Assembly (NCBI GenBank): GCA_039881145.1
Contig: JAYKKI010000138.1
Coordinates: 2,782,001 to 2,846,000 of the forward strand
Length of the DNA: 64,000 nt
Direction of reading: 5' to 3'
Origin: Druceiella hillmani
Lineage: Eukaryota; Arthropoda; Insecta; Lepidoptera; Hepialidae
Every line of letters begins with the position of its first letter. Within the stretch, counting starts at the first letter, position 1. The translations under genes were made by a program, and so were the position numbers. The notes below the pieces were generated by a model, which had not been told where the DNA came from, did no database searches, and saw only the letters and a program-made list of their open reading frames with translations. Positions 37,201 to 48,434 of the stretch are shown piece after piece.

Positions 37201-38525
37201 GTTTGCAAAATCCATTTATTGTGACGTATCTGATATATGGCAATTTTTTAGGAAATAACTACGGAAAAGAAATAATAGGGAATCTCGTGTTTCATAAAAA
37301 TATATTTATATTTACTTTTGCCTAGCATCGATGAGTCCTTTGGCTCAAAACCTTGGGAAACATAACTTATTCATCATAATTTCTCAGACCGCGCCACCTT
37401 GACAAATTATTCGCAATGCGACCCTTAATAATACTGTTAAAAAATTAACCACTCAAAAAATAGTTTAACCATTGCTCATAACTAAAATAAATTTAAATTC
37501 AAATCACGAAGTCAAAGCAAACATAATGTATTACAAAAAGGCTAGTACCAAGACCGGCAACTAGATATGTAGAGATCTACCAAGACTCATTTTGAAAATA
37601 TAATACTACGGTTCCAAAATGAACTAAAAAATTCAAGCCAAAGATAATATAATATATAATGACCAATACCGAAACTGCCTCATTAGTATGGAAAAACTGT
37701 TTAACACATATACATTTTTTCTTAATAATTTTTTTTTAATTTACTCTTACGTGCCATATTTTTATACCAAATTTCATTTAATTTCATATTGTTTTTTAAT
37801 TTCAAGTGTGCTTTATATTTCCGTACTTCTGAATAATCACGAAAGAAAGTTTTAAAATATTTTATTAACTTTATCACAAAGCGTACAACGTTTTCAACTT
37901 TTTATGTCAAACGATTTCATAATAAGCAGCACGTTATACAAATATAGAAAACAAAATACTAATTCTACAGGGGTCTCATTGTGTTTTAATTAGGTGATGA
38001 TGCTGAGAGTAACAGGCGTTTAATTTATTTACAAAATGTAAAAATTGGCTATTATATAAAAAAACAATATATTAATTCGCATTGTTTAGTAATTAGTTGA
38101 ATAGTTTTGTTAACTTTTTAATTTTTTAATCCCACAAAAATATTATTTGTTAGGTTTACGTCAAAAGTGGGAAAGCATAATGTTCCCATTCCTATGATAC
38201 GACGAAAATAGAAAATTAACAAATTGTGTAAAAAATCAAGATACTGAGGAAGAAACAAGCCACTAATAGTCTTTTTAATATCTTGTTTCTTTTCTGAAAA
38301 AGCGTGAACGCTTATTTAACGAACTAATCCAGTGAGTTAAATAAGAAATAAAGAAGAGTAAAAAAAAATTATGTTTGCGAAATGCCGATGGAAAACTGTA
38401 AAATGTAGTTATTTTGATTGATTTTCGTTTTTTTTAACACTTCGCTCTGACGAAACCCTCAAATTATACAAAATGTCCGCTTCAAGCCGTTTACCCTTCT
38501 ATCATGTCAACTTATTTTTCTTCGT
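34210..38525. other. Long AT-rich stretch, nothing supportable
   Basis: No gene, RNA or strong repeat seen across this interval. The longest frame is 62 codons. Confidence 0.5.
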
Positions 38526-38529
38526 CGTA

Positions 38530-38575
38530 GTATACATATAATATTTAAAAAAAATATATATAAATAATATCTATA

Positions 38576-38619
<44 letters not shown>

Positions 38620-38660
38620 TATCTATAAATAAATATAATAATATAAATATATATAAATAA
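38530..38660. repeat. (TA)n with flanking 'ataaataatatctataa' duplication
   Basis: A 36-bp pure TA core (38579-38614) has taaataatatctata on both sides, so the TA tract sits inside a duplicated AT motif. Confidence 0.9.
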
Positions 38661-38664
38661 TGTC

Positions 38665-40295
38665 ATCAAAATATTTGGGGAGGTTAGCCCCCGAACTATC
38701 CCAAGTGAGATTTATCGTTTGGTTTGCGAGCTGAAATAAAGCTATTAATCTTCCTTAACTTTTAAAACCGATTTAACGGACTTTTATTAATCACACCTTT
38801 GCATTATTTAGTTTCAATATTGACCCAAAATTGAAAGGTGATGCCTGAGTAAGTCGTGGCTTATAATCAAGGAAAAAAAATTATAATTTTTTAAAACACC
38901 CATAAAAAAGGTTTGAAAAGTGACGTATTGTTGAAGTGTTGAAAAAAAATTAAGTATTTTCTATATTTATGCACCGTGTTTCGAAATATGGTCAGGTTTA
39001 CGAAAGTTATTTACGTTAAATATCCTAAAGTTCTCACGTTGTTTAATTGAGTATTAACTGCACAGTCATCAACTACAGCTTCTATAAAATTTATTACAAA
39101 AATAGCCTGTGCCATAGGTCAACATATAGAATACCTATGCAATTTCCCAAAGATATCTTATCCAATAACACACATACGATACAGGCCAAATTTTAAATCA
39201 CGCTATTGTTTGTCAAATACAATCTTGTTTTGATAATATTTTCCATATTACATTTTTTTTCTTTTCTATTGTTGTCAATGTTTGATCTTTTCTCCTTGGC
39301 ACTGAAATCATACTCTATAAATAATGTGAAGAAAAACGGGAATAAAAATTAATTTTATAAATATTTTGGTATTTTGTTTCAAAATATACACTCATTAGTC
39401 ACTTAGAAATTAATTTAAATTATAAACATATATTGGAACACAAGTGATCAAAATGAAAATGTATAAATATTTTATACAACGTCATAGTGGTAGCGATTGC
39501 GTATTTTCTAATTCTATAAAGACTGAAGTCACTTTAATTTCAAGTTTAGTTTAAACCATGCTAACAGTAACTTCAACTCTACTATTGTTAATATACAGAT
39601 ATTAAAATACAATATAATTTTATAATACATAAAAATTAACGAAAAAAATGAGAACTTTCATTTGAAAACATTTTCCTTCACTTATTTTCTGTTTTTTTTT
39701 ATTAACGTGCGTCCTACTTTAAATATCTGCGGAAATAGATTATTATAAATTATAAATGGAGATAAAAATGTATTCCTTGAAAAATATTTGAGAGTTTGTA
39801 ATTATTAAAAACAATAAAAAAAATCTTCTATACGTGTTTCTCTATGCAAGTGAGTCTTGTTTTTTATGTTACAATAAAAAAGGACATATATTTTTGCTCT
39901 GTTCCTGGTTATTTCTTAACACATAAAAAGTAACAAGCTAATATCTTTAGTTAAAATATACTACCTCATTTTTCTTTCCAACTATATTCTGTTAACCAAA
40001 AAATCGGCTCCAGTAATCAGTGTTCTATGCCATAAATTAAATTAATTGGATGTGCATGTATAGTGCTAATGATTATCGTTCAATTGTCAACATTGGATGA
40101 AAATCAGATGTATCTCCATTATTTTTGCAGATACAGACTTACTCTACATTTTGCAAAATTGCAGAATGACTTAACATATATACAAGCCAAGTGTAACCGC
40201 CCCTTTAAGAAGAACACGAGGGACGGAAATATTTATATCACCAAAAATATTGAGAAATTAATTTACGCATAACGCTGTCATCAAGTTTGTTAATT
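38665..40295. other. Unannotated AT-rich stretch
   Basis: No gene seen. The 69-codon frame at 40063-40272 is within chance. Confidence 0.5.
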
Positions 40296-40299
40296 TGTT

Positions 40300-40880
40300 T
40301 GGAACGTCAGATTATAAGGAATTCACACTAGGCACCTCTAGCTTTGCGAGGCGTGATCGGACTTCGAAGAGATTATGGTGTGGATTAAAATATTGAATGA
40401 TATTCACTTCTCGACTTTTACGCCATGAAACTAATGAAATCGCGGCGTTAAATTCGTAATGAATTTGATTAACGGTTCAAGTTATATGTATTTTTTTAAG
40501 TCTGTTTTGATGTAGATATTTTAATTAATGTGATTATACCCAGCTTATAAAATATTTAACTATAATTTATATCCATAGAATTACGACTGTCTCTTCAACG
40601 TGCGTTCGACTTATTGCAAACGCGATCCATAATTATTTATATGGGTTCCATGAGGGCAGCTAAGAGGGAAAGTTAGATAAGCGAGGAGCAGGAAAGGTAT
40701 TGAAATGAGATTGGCCGACACAAGTAATTACACCAGTTTATATCTCTAGGAATCGAATTTGATGTAATCCTGTTGTGTGAATAATTAATTGCTTCTGTGG
40801 GTTTGTTTTGAGTCTATTGGTATTAGAAGTAGAGAATTATTTGATTTCGCGATCTGATTCCGGCAGCTGTATTTGCACAA
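40300..40880. promoter_or_regulatory. Possible conserved non-coding / enhancer island
   Basis: Two sub-blocks (40300-40480 and 40590-40870) are clearly less AT-rich and of high complexity, with stops in all frames. Motifs include agataagcgagg (GATA type), gaataattaattgc (homeodomain type) and ggcagctgt (E-box). Such islands in AT-rich insect DNA are often conserved regulatory DNA, but only an alignment to a related species could show that. Confidence 0.2.
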
Positions 40881-40905
40881 AAAAAGATATAGCCATTTAA
40901 GGGGT

Positions 40906-41310
40906 ATTTTGTCTTCATTTTTATCATAGTCTTACTCATTGCTCATCAAAACGTATAGGGTGCTTCCGGTCGACCTTCTCCGGTCGACAATCTTGAAAGT
41001 CGGCTAATGGCGGTTCTTATATCACAAGTAAAAGTCCAAAAATCTATGCTTTATAATTCTATGTGGAATTATATATTTCTTTAAACGTGGGCCTGTGAAA
41101 GACACAGTAGGAAATATTTTTTTTATTTATGCCGTAGTCTTACTCACTGATTATAAAAACCTATGGGTACTGGGAGGTCTTGTAGATCTTGTAGGACAAG
41201 TGGAGTGTACCGGGAAGTCTTGTAGGACAAGTAAAGGAAAGAATCCAAAAATCAATATTTTCTAATTCTATGTAGATTTAAAGATGATTTTCAAATATAT
41301 GCCTGTGATA
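40906..41310. repeat. ~208-bp tandem duplication with inner 'cttgtaggacaagt' repeats
   Basis: agtcttactca recurs at 40928 and 41136, and gcctgtga at 41091 and 41301, so two units of about 200 bp lie head to tail. Shared internal phrases are acaagtaaa, tccaaaaatc and taattctatgt. The second unit has an extra internal duplication (cttgtaggacaagt twice), and the first has ccggtcgac twice. Confidence 0.75.
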
Positions 41311-41532
41311 GCAAATGTGAAAATGCCTTTGGAAATCTCGAACTGAAATCTCTACTGATCTCGAATCATCTGTTTCGATCTCAATCGTTCCATATATAAA
41401 CGTAAATTCTCGCTGTAAAAAACCTTTTGGCCTCTCTTTTAAGTAACGCCATGTCTTTTTTAGGAGAGCTCTTTGAAAATTAGCTTTTATATCAAGTTGT
41501 TCGGCGGTGCTGGCACCGACTTTAGAAATCAA
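41278..41532 (-). CDS. Open frame of 84 codons without ATG, possibly from a mobile element
   Basis: I do not recognise this frame. It begins at a TTG rather than ATG and reads KVGASTAEQL, then LLKKTWRYLKERPKGF, then IEIETDDSRSVEISV, ending at TAA. Composition is charged and less biased than the filler, and codons such as gcc, acc and gag are used more than nearby. It overlaps the second unit of the 208-bp duplication and lies in a repeat-rich block that also holds the 130-bp array. Its 5' end (aaagtcggtgcc, then agcaccg) resembles text in other repeats here (gaagtcggtt at 42775). An element-derived open frame is the most natural reading, and chance cannot be excluded. Confidence 0.25.
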   Translation of the reverse strand: MISKVGASTAEQLDIKANFQRALLKKTWRYLKERPKGFLQREFTFIYGTIEIETDDSRSVEISVRDFQRHFHICYHRHIFENHL

Positions 41533-41784
41533 TCACTAAGTTATTTATTGCGAATAAATAGGTACCTATATTTAGGTAATTATTTTGTACTTTTTAGTAC
41601 ATATTTTTTGAAGTTGGTTTTTAAAGATAATTTATTTTAGAATGTTTAGTGATTAATAATATTAACCGTCCCCCATAATTAACGGTCAATGATTTTCTTT
41701 CTCACAATATAATATAATTATAATTGTCACGGGCAAAACTAGTGTATAGATAATTTCCTGGCTGTCTAAACTTTGTTATCAACA

Positions 41785-42786
41785 ATACACAGGAACAAAG
41801 TGATAGTAATATCCGCCAGTGGTTAGCGGTGAACCATTGAGGAGTTTTGTTCTTCATATCTGAAGTTCGATTTCAAATTTTGCAAAGTAACAACTATTAC
41901 TTAAAGAGATCCGTTCTCTGTATCCCAAATTCAATATCAGATTTTGCAAAGTGATAATTAAAGTAACAACTAACCAGTAGCAAATACACGGTGTCCGAGA
42001 ATAAGTATCAGATAAAGAAATACGCTATTCATTGGATATAAAAGAGTAAATTTTCGTTGAAATAAAACGTAAAACACGCCATTTTTCCAGTTGAGTACAA
42101 AAAAATATTACACATAACTCTTTTTAACATACCCAGTGCTTGCTTGGAGCGCTGATCTTACCCGGACAGCTAGATGTCTTTATGAAAAAGTGTGTGTATG
42201 AAAAAGATTACAAATAATTGTAAATATTACCAAACCCTGACCTGGTCGATGATGTATTTGTTTTGCGAAATAAAAACTACCAGTAGCAAATATATTGAAT
42301 CACGGTCGATTTACTACCATCCGGTAAAGAGTTCGATTATTCGTCTCCAGAACACATCATTAAACTTTGACATGATCAATGATGTAGTTGTTTTGCAAAG
42401 TAACTATTATTAGTAGCAAATATTTTTAATCATGGTTGATTTACTAACATCCCGTAAGGAGTTCCATTGATCATCTCCAGAACTTATCATCAGACCCTGA
42501 CCTGGTAAGTGATGTAATTATTTTGTAAAGTAATAACTACCCGTAGCAAATACTTTAAATCATGGTTGATTTTACTGCCTTTCATTAAGAAGTTCCATCG
42601 TTCATTTCCGGATCTCATTATCAAATCACTATTATATTTATATGGGACCAACCTTAAAGTACCGTTTTTATAATAAAGAGGAATCATCAAAATCACTCCA
42701 CGTGGTAAAGAATTATCGCTCAACAAAAACAAAAAATTAAATGCCGACGAATAGAGAATCTCCTCCTTTTTTTGAAGTCGGTTAAA
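41785..42786 (+). repeat. 130-bp tandem array plus 'cctcctttttttgaagtcgg' tail
   Basis: The landmark ccctga/ctttga followed by cctggtcgatgatgta-type text recurs at 42235, 42365 and 42495, an exact 130-bp period. Units also carry ttttgcaaagtaac, agtagcaaatat, atcatggttgattta and gttccat. Degenerate related text (ttttgcaaagtaacaac, accagtagcaaatac) occurs at 41820-41990. The array is followed at 42740-42786 by gccgacgaatagagaat and cctcctttttttgaagtcgg, a phrase that I associate with lepidopteran repeats. The same family lies reversed at 3.7 kb. Frames at 42192-42413 and 42490-42732 are readings of the repeat. Confidence 0.75.
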
Positions 42787-42789
42787 AAT

Positions 42790-44390
42790 AAGTCGTGTCG
42801 AGTTCGTCTAATAAACATGACAATTGTTAACATAGATAAGATATATCCGAAAAACAATATTTACAACACAAAGTGTCAAGCATATATTCCCATGATGCTA
42901 AAATCAGCTTGTGTCGCGCTATTTATTTACTGTGTGAATTTATTTACCATTCAGCAACTTGTTCTCTGTTATTATATTTGCCCATGGAGTTTAATTGTTA
43001 TAATGTGGCGTAATTTACACAATAAAAATGTAATTTTTGACACTATTCATCGATTATAAATAACCCACAGTAATTTAGGGGGTAATTAACTTTAGGATCA
43101 TTCACACTAATTTTGATGAAGTGGAGTCTTGAAAAACACGAAACTGTACACAATTATTATTCTGATATTAACTTTTAAGAATGAAAGTTTCATCTACTAA
43201 TTAGTGATAAGTATATTAAAAATAAAAATATTATTTTTAATATTTATTTCATAAAGAAACAATTGAGGAATAATCGATACCACTAGTACTCATTTCCATT
43301 TAATTTTTTTCTTATTTTTCAGTTAATTTTTGAGAATACCCTTTTTTGCGACAAATTAAAAGTATCGTTGCTTTTACAAAACGTTTTCCTGACGAGAAAT
43401 TTACGAGAGAGTTATTTGTTATCCCTTAACTTTATTCCTTAGTGAATCGAAAAATACTTTTCTAGATTTAAAATCTACCAGTTTTTGCTTCTAAACAACT
43501 CTCTCCTAGTAGTCTACTTACTCAACTAACTTTTCCTCCGTAAGACCTCTTGTTGGATTAATAAACAAGAGCTCTCTAAAATGAACTTCTTAAAGAAGAT
43601 AAGACAGCTTTAGTGAAAATTCGGGGAAAGACTAATTTTTTGGTCCATTTATCTTTTCCGAATCAGACGAAAGGCCATGTGGCTGTTAGTGTTGTCAGGG
43701 TTTGAAGTTTATACAAGTTTAAAGAACTTTTATAAGTTTATTATAGAAATTGGTTAAAGCTCGTACACAAATTATTTTACTATGTTTTATTTCATTATAT
43801 TTTGCATTTCACCGATATAATTTAGACGTCCGCAATGAAAAAAAATTTTCGAGTGACTTTTGAAAACGGTACGTCAACAAAAAATATATAATGGATCAAA
43901 TTCGGCACAATGCCAAAAATTCCAAACTAGATACCCATTTATCCTAGCCTGAAGATATATCGTTGTATATGACGAGTGTCAATGAAATAAAATAAATGCG
44001 TAACATTTTTATGTAAATATTTGTAAATTTATTTATTACTTAGAGTGTTCTTGTGGTAGCGTCTGCATGTAGAGCGGTTATTTAAATTCTGTTCTTTTTC
44101 AGAAATAAAAGCAGAAACAAGGCAAAACGATAGATGACGCTATTTTTTTATTATTAACCATTTTTTTCTTGATATATTTTATAAAAACGACTACTACTCA
44201 GTTTATTTTAACGACATTGTATTATTTCATATAACACAACTCGATCAGAATAATTTATCTACTAACTAAAGGAAAATTGCATACGGATTGGATAAGCAAT
44301 TCTCCAGTTTTAAACCAGTTTAAATTATGTTCACTTTAATCTTCATATTATACATTTATCATGTTCGTTAATAACAAGATGAAAAACTAA
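42790..44390. other. AT-rich stretch, no supported gene
   Basis: A 95-codon frame (42772-43059) begins inside the repeat tail and has no recognisable motif. A block at 43380-43690 is slightly less AT-rich, with nothing specific. Confidence 0.45.
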
Positions 44391-44391
44391 A

Positions 44392-44610
44392 ACCCGACTA
44401 CGGAAAAATATCTGAAAACACGAAATACATATATACACATTCTGCAAAATTCATAGTGTTATTTACCAAAGGTTACTCTCTGGATCATAAAGAATCTAAG
44501 GACATCTCATTTATTGAGCGCACTTCAGTACTTTAGTCTAAACGAGGGAATAAATTTATTCACATACATACATACCTAGCCTGTGAACACTTCTTCTCCC
44601 GTAGTCGGGT
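44392..44610. mobile_element. Segment bounded by 12-bp inverted repeats
   Basis: acccgactacgg at 44392-44403 is matched by its exact complement ccgtagtcgggt at 44599-44610, bounding 219 bp. The phrase 'aaaactaaaacccgactacg' is familiar to me from lepidopteran interspersed repeats. No clear target-site duplication. It may be a small non-autonomous element or a decayed piece of a larger one. Confidence 0.45.
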
Positions 44611-44614
44611 AGTC

Positions 44615-45045
44615 GTAGACGTGCCACATCTATAAATTTGTGTGCGACATACCTACTGAGCTGCAAGTATTTATTGGCGAATATTTATTATTACAATCAT
44701 TTTTAAATCTAATTGTTCCTTTGATTCATAAATTCATTAATATTTCATATTTCTTTCTTTTCTACCCTACAATAAATATCCACGTTTTTGTATGTTTTGA
44801 TGATGAAATAGGTCAGGGATCAGTCAATAATTTTTGCAAAATATTTTTTTTCGTATACAGTTTTCAATATTACGGGAGCCCCTTTGATTTGGAGGTAGTG
44901 TCCTGTTGTTCATGATTTTCGAGAAAATACATCAAAAAATATTTATAAATATTTTTTGTGACCCTCATCATACATGAAAATTATCAAGTAAATATAAATC
45001 TACGAACGGACAATTAAACATGACGAAGTCATATTCAACTGAAGA
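44615..45045. other. AT-rich stretch with chance-level frame
   Basis: A 91-codon frame (44640-44915) is F/I/Y-rich with no motif. Nothing else seen. Confidence 0.45.
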
Positions 45046-45049
45046 ACTT

Positions 45050-45692
45050 GTCAATTCCGAGTAGAACTCGCACTATAAAGGGTACGCACACTTCAGCTCT
45101 GGAAAAAACAATTGAAAATGCAAGTATTTTTATTAAACTATTTACAAATATAAAATTTTCATAATGTAAATGTATTACCTAGTACATCTTTCGAAAGCCT
45201 AAACCTATGGTGCATGTCGCAAGTACTATGAGACCCGTAATTATAATCAATGTAGCTTTTCTTTAATTTTTAGTCAGATTGTATTAACTCTCAATTTCGT
45301 TATTTTTGTTTCAGCAGTTTCTGAAATCAAAGTAGGTGTGTCCGTTTTGCGTATTTTGGTGCATATTTTTGGATCTCTTAAAATTGAAACTAAATATTTT
45401 TTAGGCGAGTTTCTTATGAAAAACTATTTCGTATAATAAATTAGACAATGTGCAAAACCAAAGAATTATATTTTTTGTGTATTTAATTTACCCTCTTTAA
45501 ATGATTATATAAATATATGAAACTATTGCTTAGTTTACGGATTAGTGTGATCTACCTACAACTAAAATAAATTTGATTTTCCTTCATCAAACAGTTTTTG
45601 AGAAAATCAGCTGGGACGGACAGATGAACAGAAATATTTGTCATCTTATAATAATTCCGTTTTCATTTTTCGAGTGCGGCATCTTAAAAAGT
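45050..45692 (+). mobile_element. Short non-LTR retroposon copy, decayed
   Basis: The 5' part reads 'ccgagtagaactcgcac' and 'tataaagggtacg'. The 3' part reads 'tgggacggacagatgaacag', 'ataattccgttttcattt' and 'cgagtgcggcatcttaaaaa'. This matches the order seen in a widespread lepidopteran retroposon family: a gtgcgagt...actcgcgc...agggt start, and a gacggacagac...ttccgtttt...tacggaac...taaaaa end. Length is about 640 bp with no open frame. It is the most complete element copy in the window. Family identity is from memory. Confidence 0.6.
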
Positions 45693-45788
45693 AATTAATT
45701 ATGGCTTCAGTATTGAACTTCTGCAAACATCACCTACTCTTCTATATTGTCAGCAAGACATCGTGAGATATTAAGGAGTGCTAAGCAT

Positions 45789-45833
45789 AATATTAGATAT
45801 TATTATGTGACCTACATAATAATACCTAATATT
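45789..45833. repeat. 20-bp inverted repeat, 5-nt loop
   Basis: aatattagatattattatgt (45789-45808) pairs with 45814-45833 at 19 of 20 positions around gacct. The stem is AT-rich. Confidence 0.85.
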
Positions 45834-46063
45834 TTGCAAAAGAATCACTAAATGTTACACGGTATCAAATTTTGATACTATATTACATCGTATCTGTGCT
45901 GAATACAATAACAAGGCATAATTAATTTGCTTACAGAATCTCAAATTTTCGGCTAACCAAGATTAGAATTTGTACCCATTTCTATTCAGTATCGCAAGTT
46001 CCTAGGTCATTAATGCCAGCGTATATTTCAGATTAATATTACGATAATATCAGGTTCAATAAT

Positions 46064-46358
46064 ATTATAAAGGAAATATTGAATATATTTGGCGTTAATT
46101 TTGTAGAAATTCATTACTCACAATTAAATGAAACTACGTGATGTAGTATTATTTCTACTTTCTTTAATTTCTTTACCACGACCTAGGTTTCGTTGTATTA
46201 CAACATCTTGAGGTGGTCTATTAGCAAAGATCTTTGCTAATAGCCCACCTGAAAATGTTGTAATACAACGAAATTTAGATCGTGGTAAAGAAATTAAAGA
46301 AAGTAGAAATAATACTACATCACTTAGTTCGTTTAATCGTGAATTATAAAGGAAATAT
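46064..46358. mobile_element. ~227-bp spacer-free palindrome with 16-bp flanking direct repeats
   Basis: A palindrome centred between 46230 and 46231 (tagcaaaga/tctttgcta) extends to about 46117 and 46343 with roughly 90% arm identity by eye. Both arms hold gtagtattatttctac, tttctttaatttctttac and cgttgtattacaacat or their complements. There is no loop. The 16-mer attataaaggaaatat lies at 46064-46079 and again at 46343-46358, which could be a target-site duplication or a remnant of the event that made the inversion. No coding capacity. Best called a foldback or palindromic element. Confidence 0.85.
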
Positions 46359-46359
46359 A

Positions 46360-48045
46360 AGAAGTTTTGTGTAGTAATAGTCGCAGATTGATTGAATATA
46401 TATTTGTGCCAACCATATTTTTAGTATCAAATTGGTTTGTATTCAAAATTTTTTTCAAATGGTATGACGTATAGATTAATGTAACTCAAAAGGGCAAATC
46501 GTAATTTATTAAACTGTTAATATTAATTTTCAGCATGTAAATGCTTTCAGTATCTTTTAGAGGAATACAATTATTGTGAATCAATCAAAAATTAAAATCT
46601 GGATGATATTTAGATACATTCCTATATACTTTCTGTAAACATTAAGGAAACGTCTAGTATCCTTGTTCCATATTTTTAAAATGATTTACCTCCATCCTTT
46701 CTTCTTTTTTTTCCATCGATAAAGATAATTTATAATATGCTATAATTATTTTAGTTTATATTTCTATATTATCACAATTTTACTATTTAAGTTGAAATTG
46801 CGAGTAAATATTAGTAGAGTAATATCTGAACCAAAAGTGTGAAAATTAAGTTTCAGTTTAAAAAAAGCGAAAACAACAATACAAACTCCACTGGACTTGA
46901 AATTGGTCACATTAATTTAAAATAAAGATTATTCGTAGAAAACATTTTACTCTGTTTGAAACTTAAACCAGACTACTAAATAAACTTCTCCAATCGTAAC
47001 TTGTCAAATTCATTTCAGGCCTTAACACCATGTTACTGTTAATAAGTCAAGACACGAATAGAACCGGTAGAAGTTGAACGCAACCTTACTTAATAAGTAA
47101 ATAATGCATTTATTAAAAGGCGAATTCAAAATTAAAATACCACCGTTACGAGTGATCTGATGTTACAAATATTACATTCGTTTTACGAAATGCGGCAGTT
47201 AAGATCTCAAGTCAATGGCGGGTCAAAACTAGTCGCTATGTAAATACCCATGTCGCATATTACGGAACTTATGAATTTTAATTGTATCATAACTATATGT
47301 CAGCGCGGTTATTTACGAGATAAAAAGCGATTAAGTATGAAGCGCGGATTACGTAAGAATAAAAATATTAGAAAAATGCCCGAGTATGCTTCGCATGGCA
47401 TGAAAGTTGGTTTTCTTGATAAATATTTTGTCATAAATATCGTAACGAAAAACCTGTCGTCTCTTAACCGACGTCACTCTATTAGCAAAAGTATTCTGTT
47501 TACTTTCCTACAATTTATTATTGATATTAATTAAAAACTAAACATTGTTTAAATGTGGCGTAATCTTAATTAAAAGAATAATTGTATTAAAAAAATTGCG
47601 AAAACATATGTACACGACATATACCGATAATAAAAACTAAGTTTTAAAAAAATGGAATAAAATGTTTGTTATCAAAATAATTTTTCATATTTTGCCTTAT
47701 GAAAATCATTTTGATTTAGTAGCAATGAAATTATCGGTGCTATTAATTATATCACTGATTTTGCAGAGTTGACTAAAAATTTTTTTCATTCCGGACCGAA
47801 ATAAATTATACATAATTTTAAGAAATTAGGTAGGATAAATACGCTTCATGTAGAAGAATTTTCCAGCCCAAGTGAAAGATTGTTCATTTTGTTGAAATTA
47901 CAATACGTTTTTTATATATCGGTATAACCCATCACGTTCCGTGGCAGTTAAACTATTGCATCTTTTCAATTTTGTCCCATAAATATATTAAATTACTATT
48001 TGCGGAGTTCGGTATTGTTAGTTTTAAATTCATAAGAGAAGATGT
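46360..48045. other. AT-rich stretch with one lysine/arginine-rich frame
   Basis: The frame at 47250-47534 (94 codons) includes a basic stretch, KRGLRKNKNIRKM, and continues upstream in frame past one stop to about 47160. The DNA there is less AT-rich (aatgcggcagttaag, cgcatattacgg). No domain recognised. It could be coding debris or chance. The rest is featureless. Confidence 0.35.
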
Positions 48046-48051
48046 CATTAA

Positions 48052-48432
48052 TATACACCAGATGAACAACAATATCTTTTTACTGGTGTTATTCGTGCTA
48101 GTAATCGATCTTGGTGATAGATTGCTCCAAGATTTAAACGTGCTAATAAAGCAACTCGGTCAAAACAATATTCTACGTTTGGAACAAATGCGTACCACTG
48201 CGTAACCAACGAACTGAATGTTAAGTGGTTTATTGAGGTGATCCCAGAATCCGAAGACCTAGATGTTGAGTGGTATATGGAGCTGATCCAAGAATCCACC
48301 ATAAATCGTCAAAATATACTATTAAAATATACCAACATGACAACCGTTCAACTCCAGGGTAACAACAGTCAAGATCTCAGAAAGCTAAAGTGCATAATCA
48401 CGATATTACTATCAAAAGCAAAGGGGTTTTAA
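48052..48432 (+). pseudogene. Decayed 45-bp (15-codon) repeat reading frame
   Basis: One frame stays open from 48052 to the TAA at 48432 apart from two adjacent stops at 48115-48120. Within it the DNA shows a 45-bp period. VKWFIEVIPESEDLD (from 48220) is followed by VEWYMELIQEST, and cgtgcta recurs at 48094 and 48139. A degenerate earlier unit reads W, stop, stop, then IAPRFKRANK, where the DNA is tggt...ccaagatt, alignable with tggt...ccaagaatc of the later unit. A 15-residue repeat kept in frame suggests former coding. The minus strand is also open over 48048-48302 and shows the same 15-residue periodicity, so strand choice is not certain. I do not recognise the protein, and no start codon or neighbouring gene supports it. 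Confidence 0.3.
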
Positions 48433-48434
48433 AT

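Noticed and set aside
42192..43059. Frames at 42192-42413, 42490-42732 and 42772-43059
   Set aside because: The first two read through the 130-bp repeat units and the third begins in the repeat tail. No protein character beyond that.
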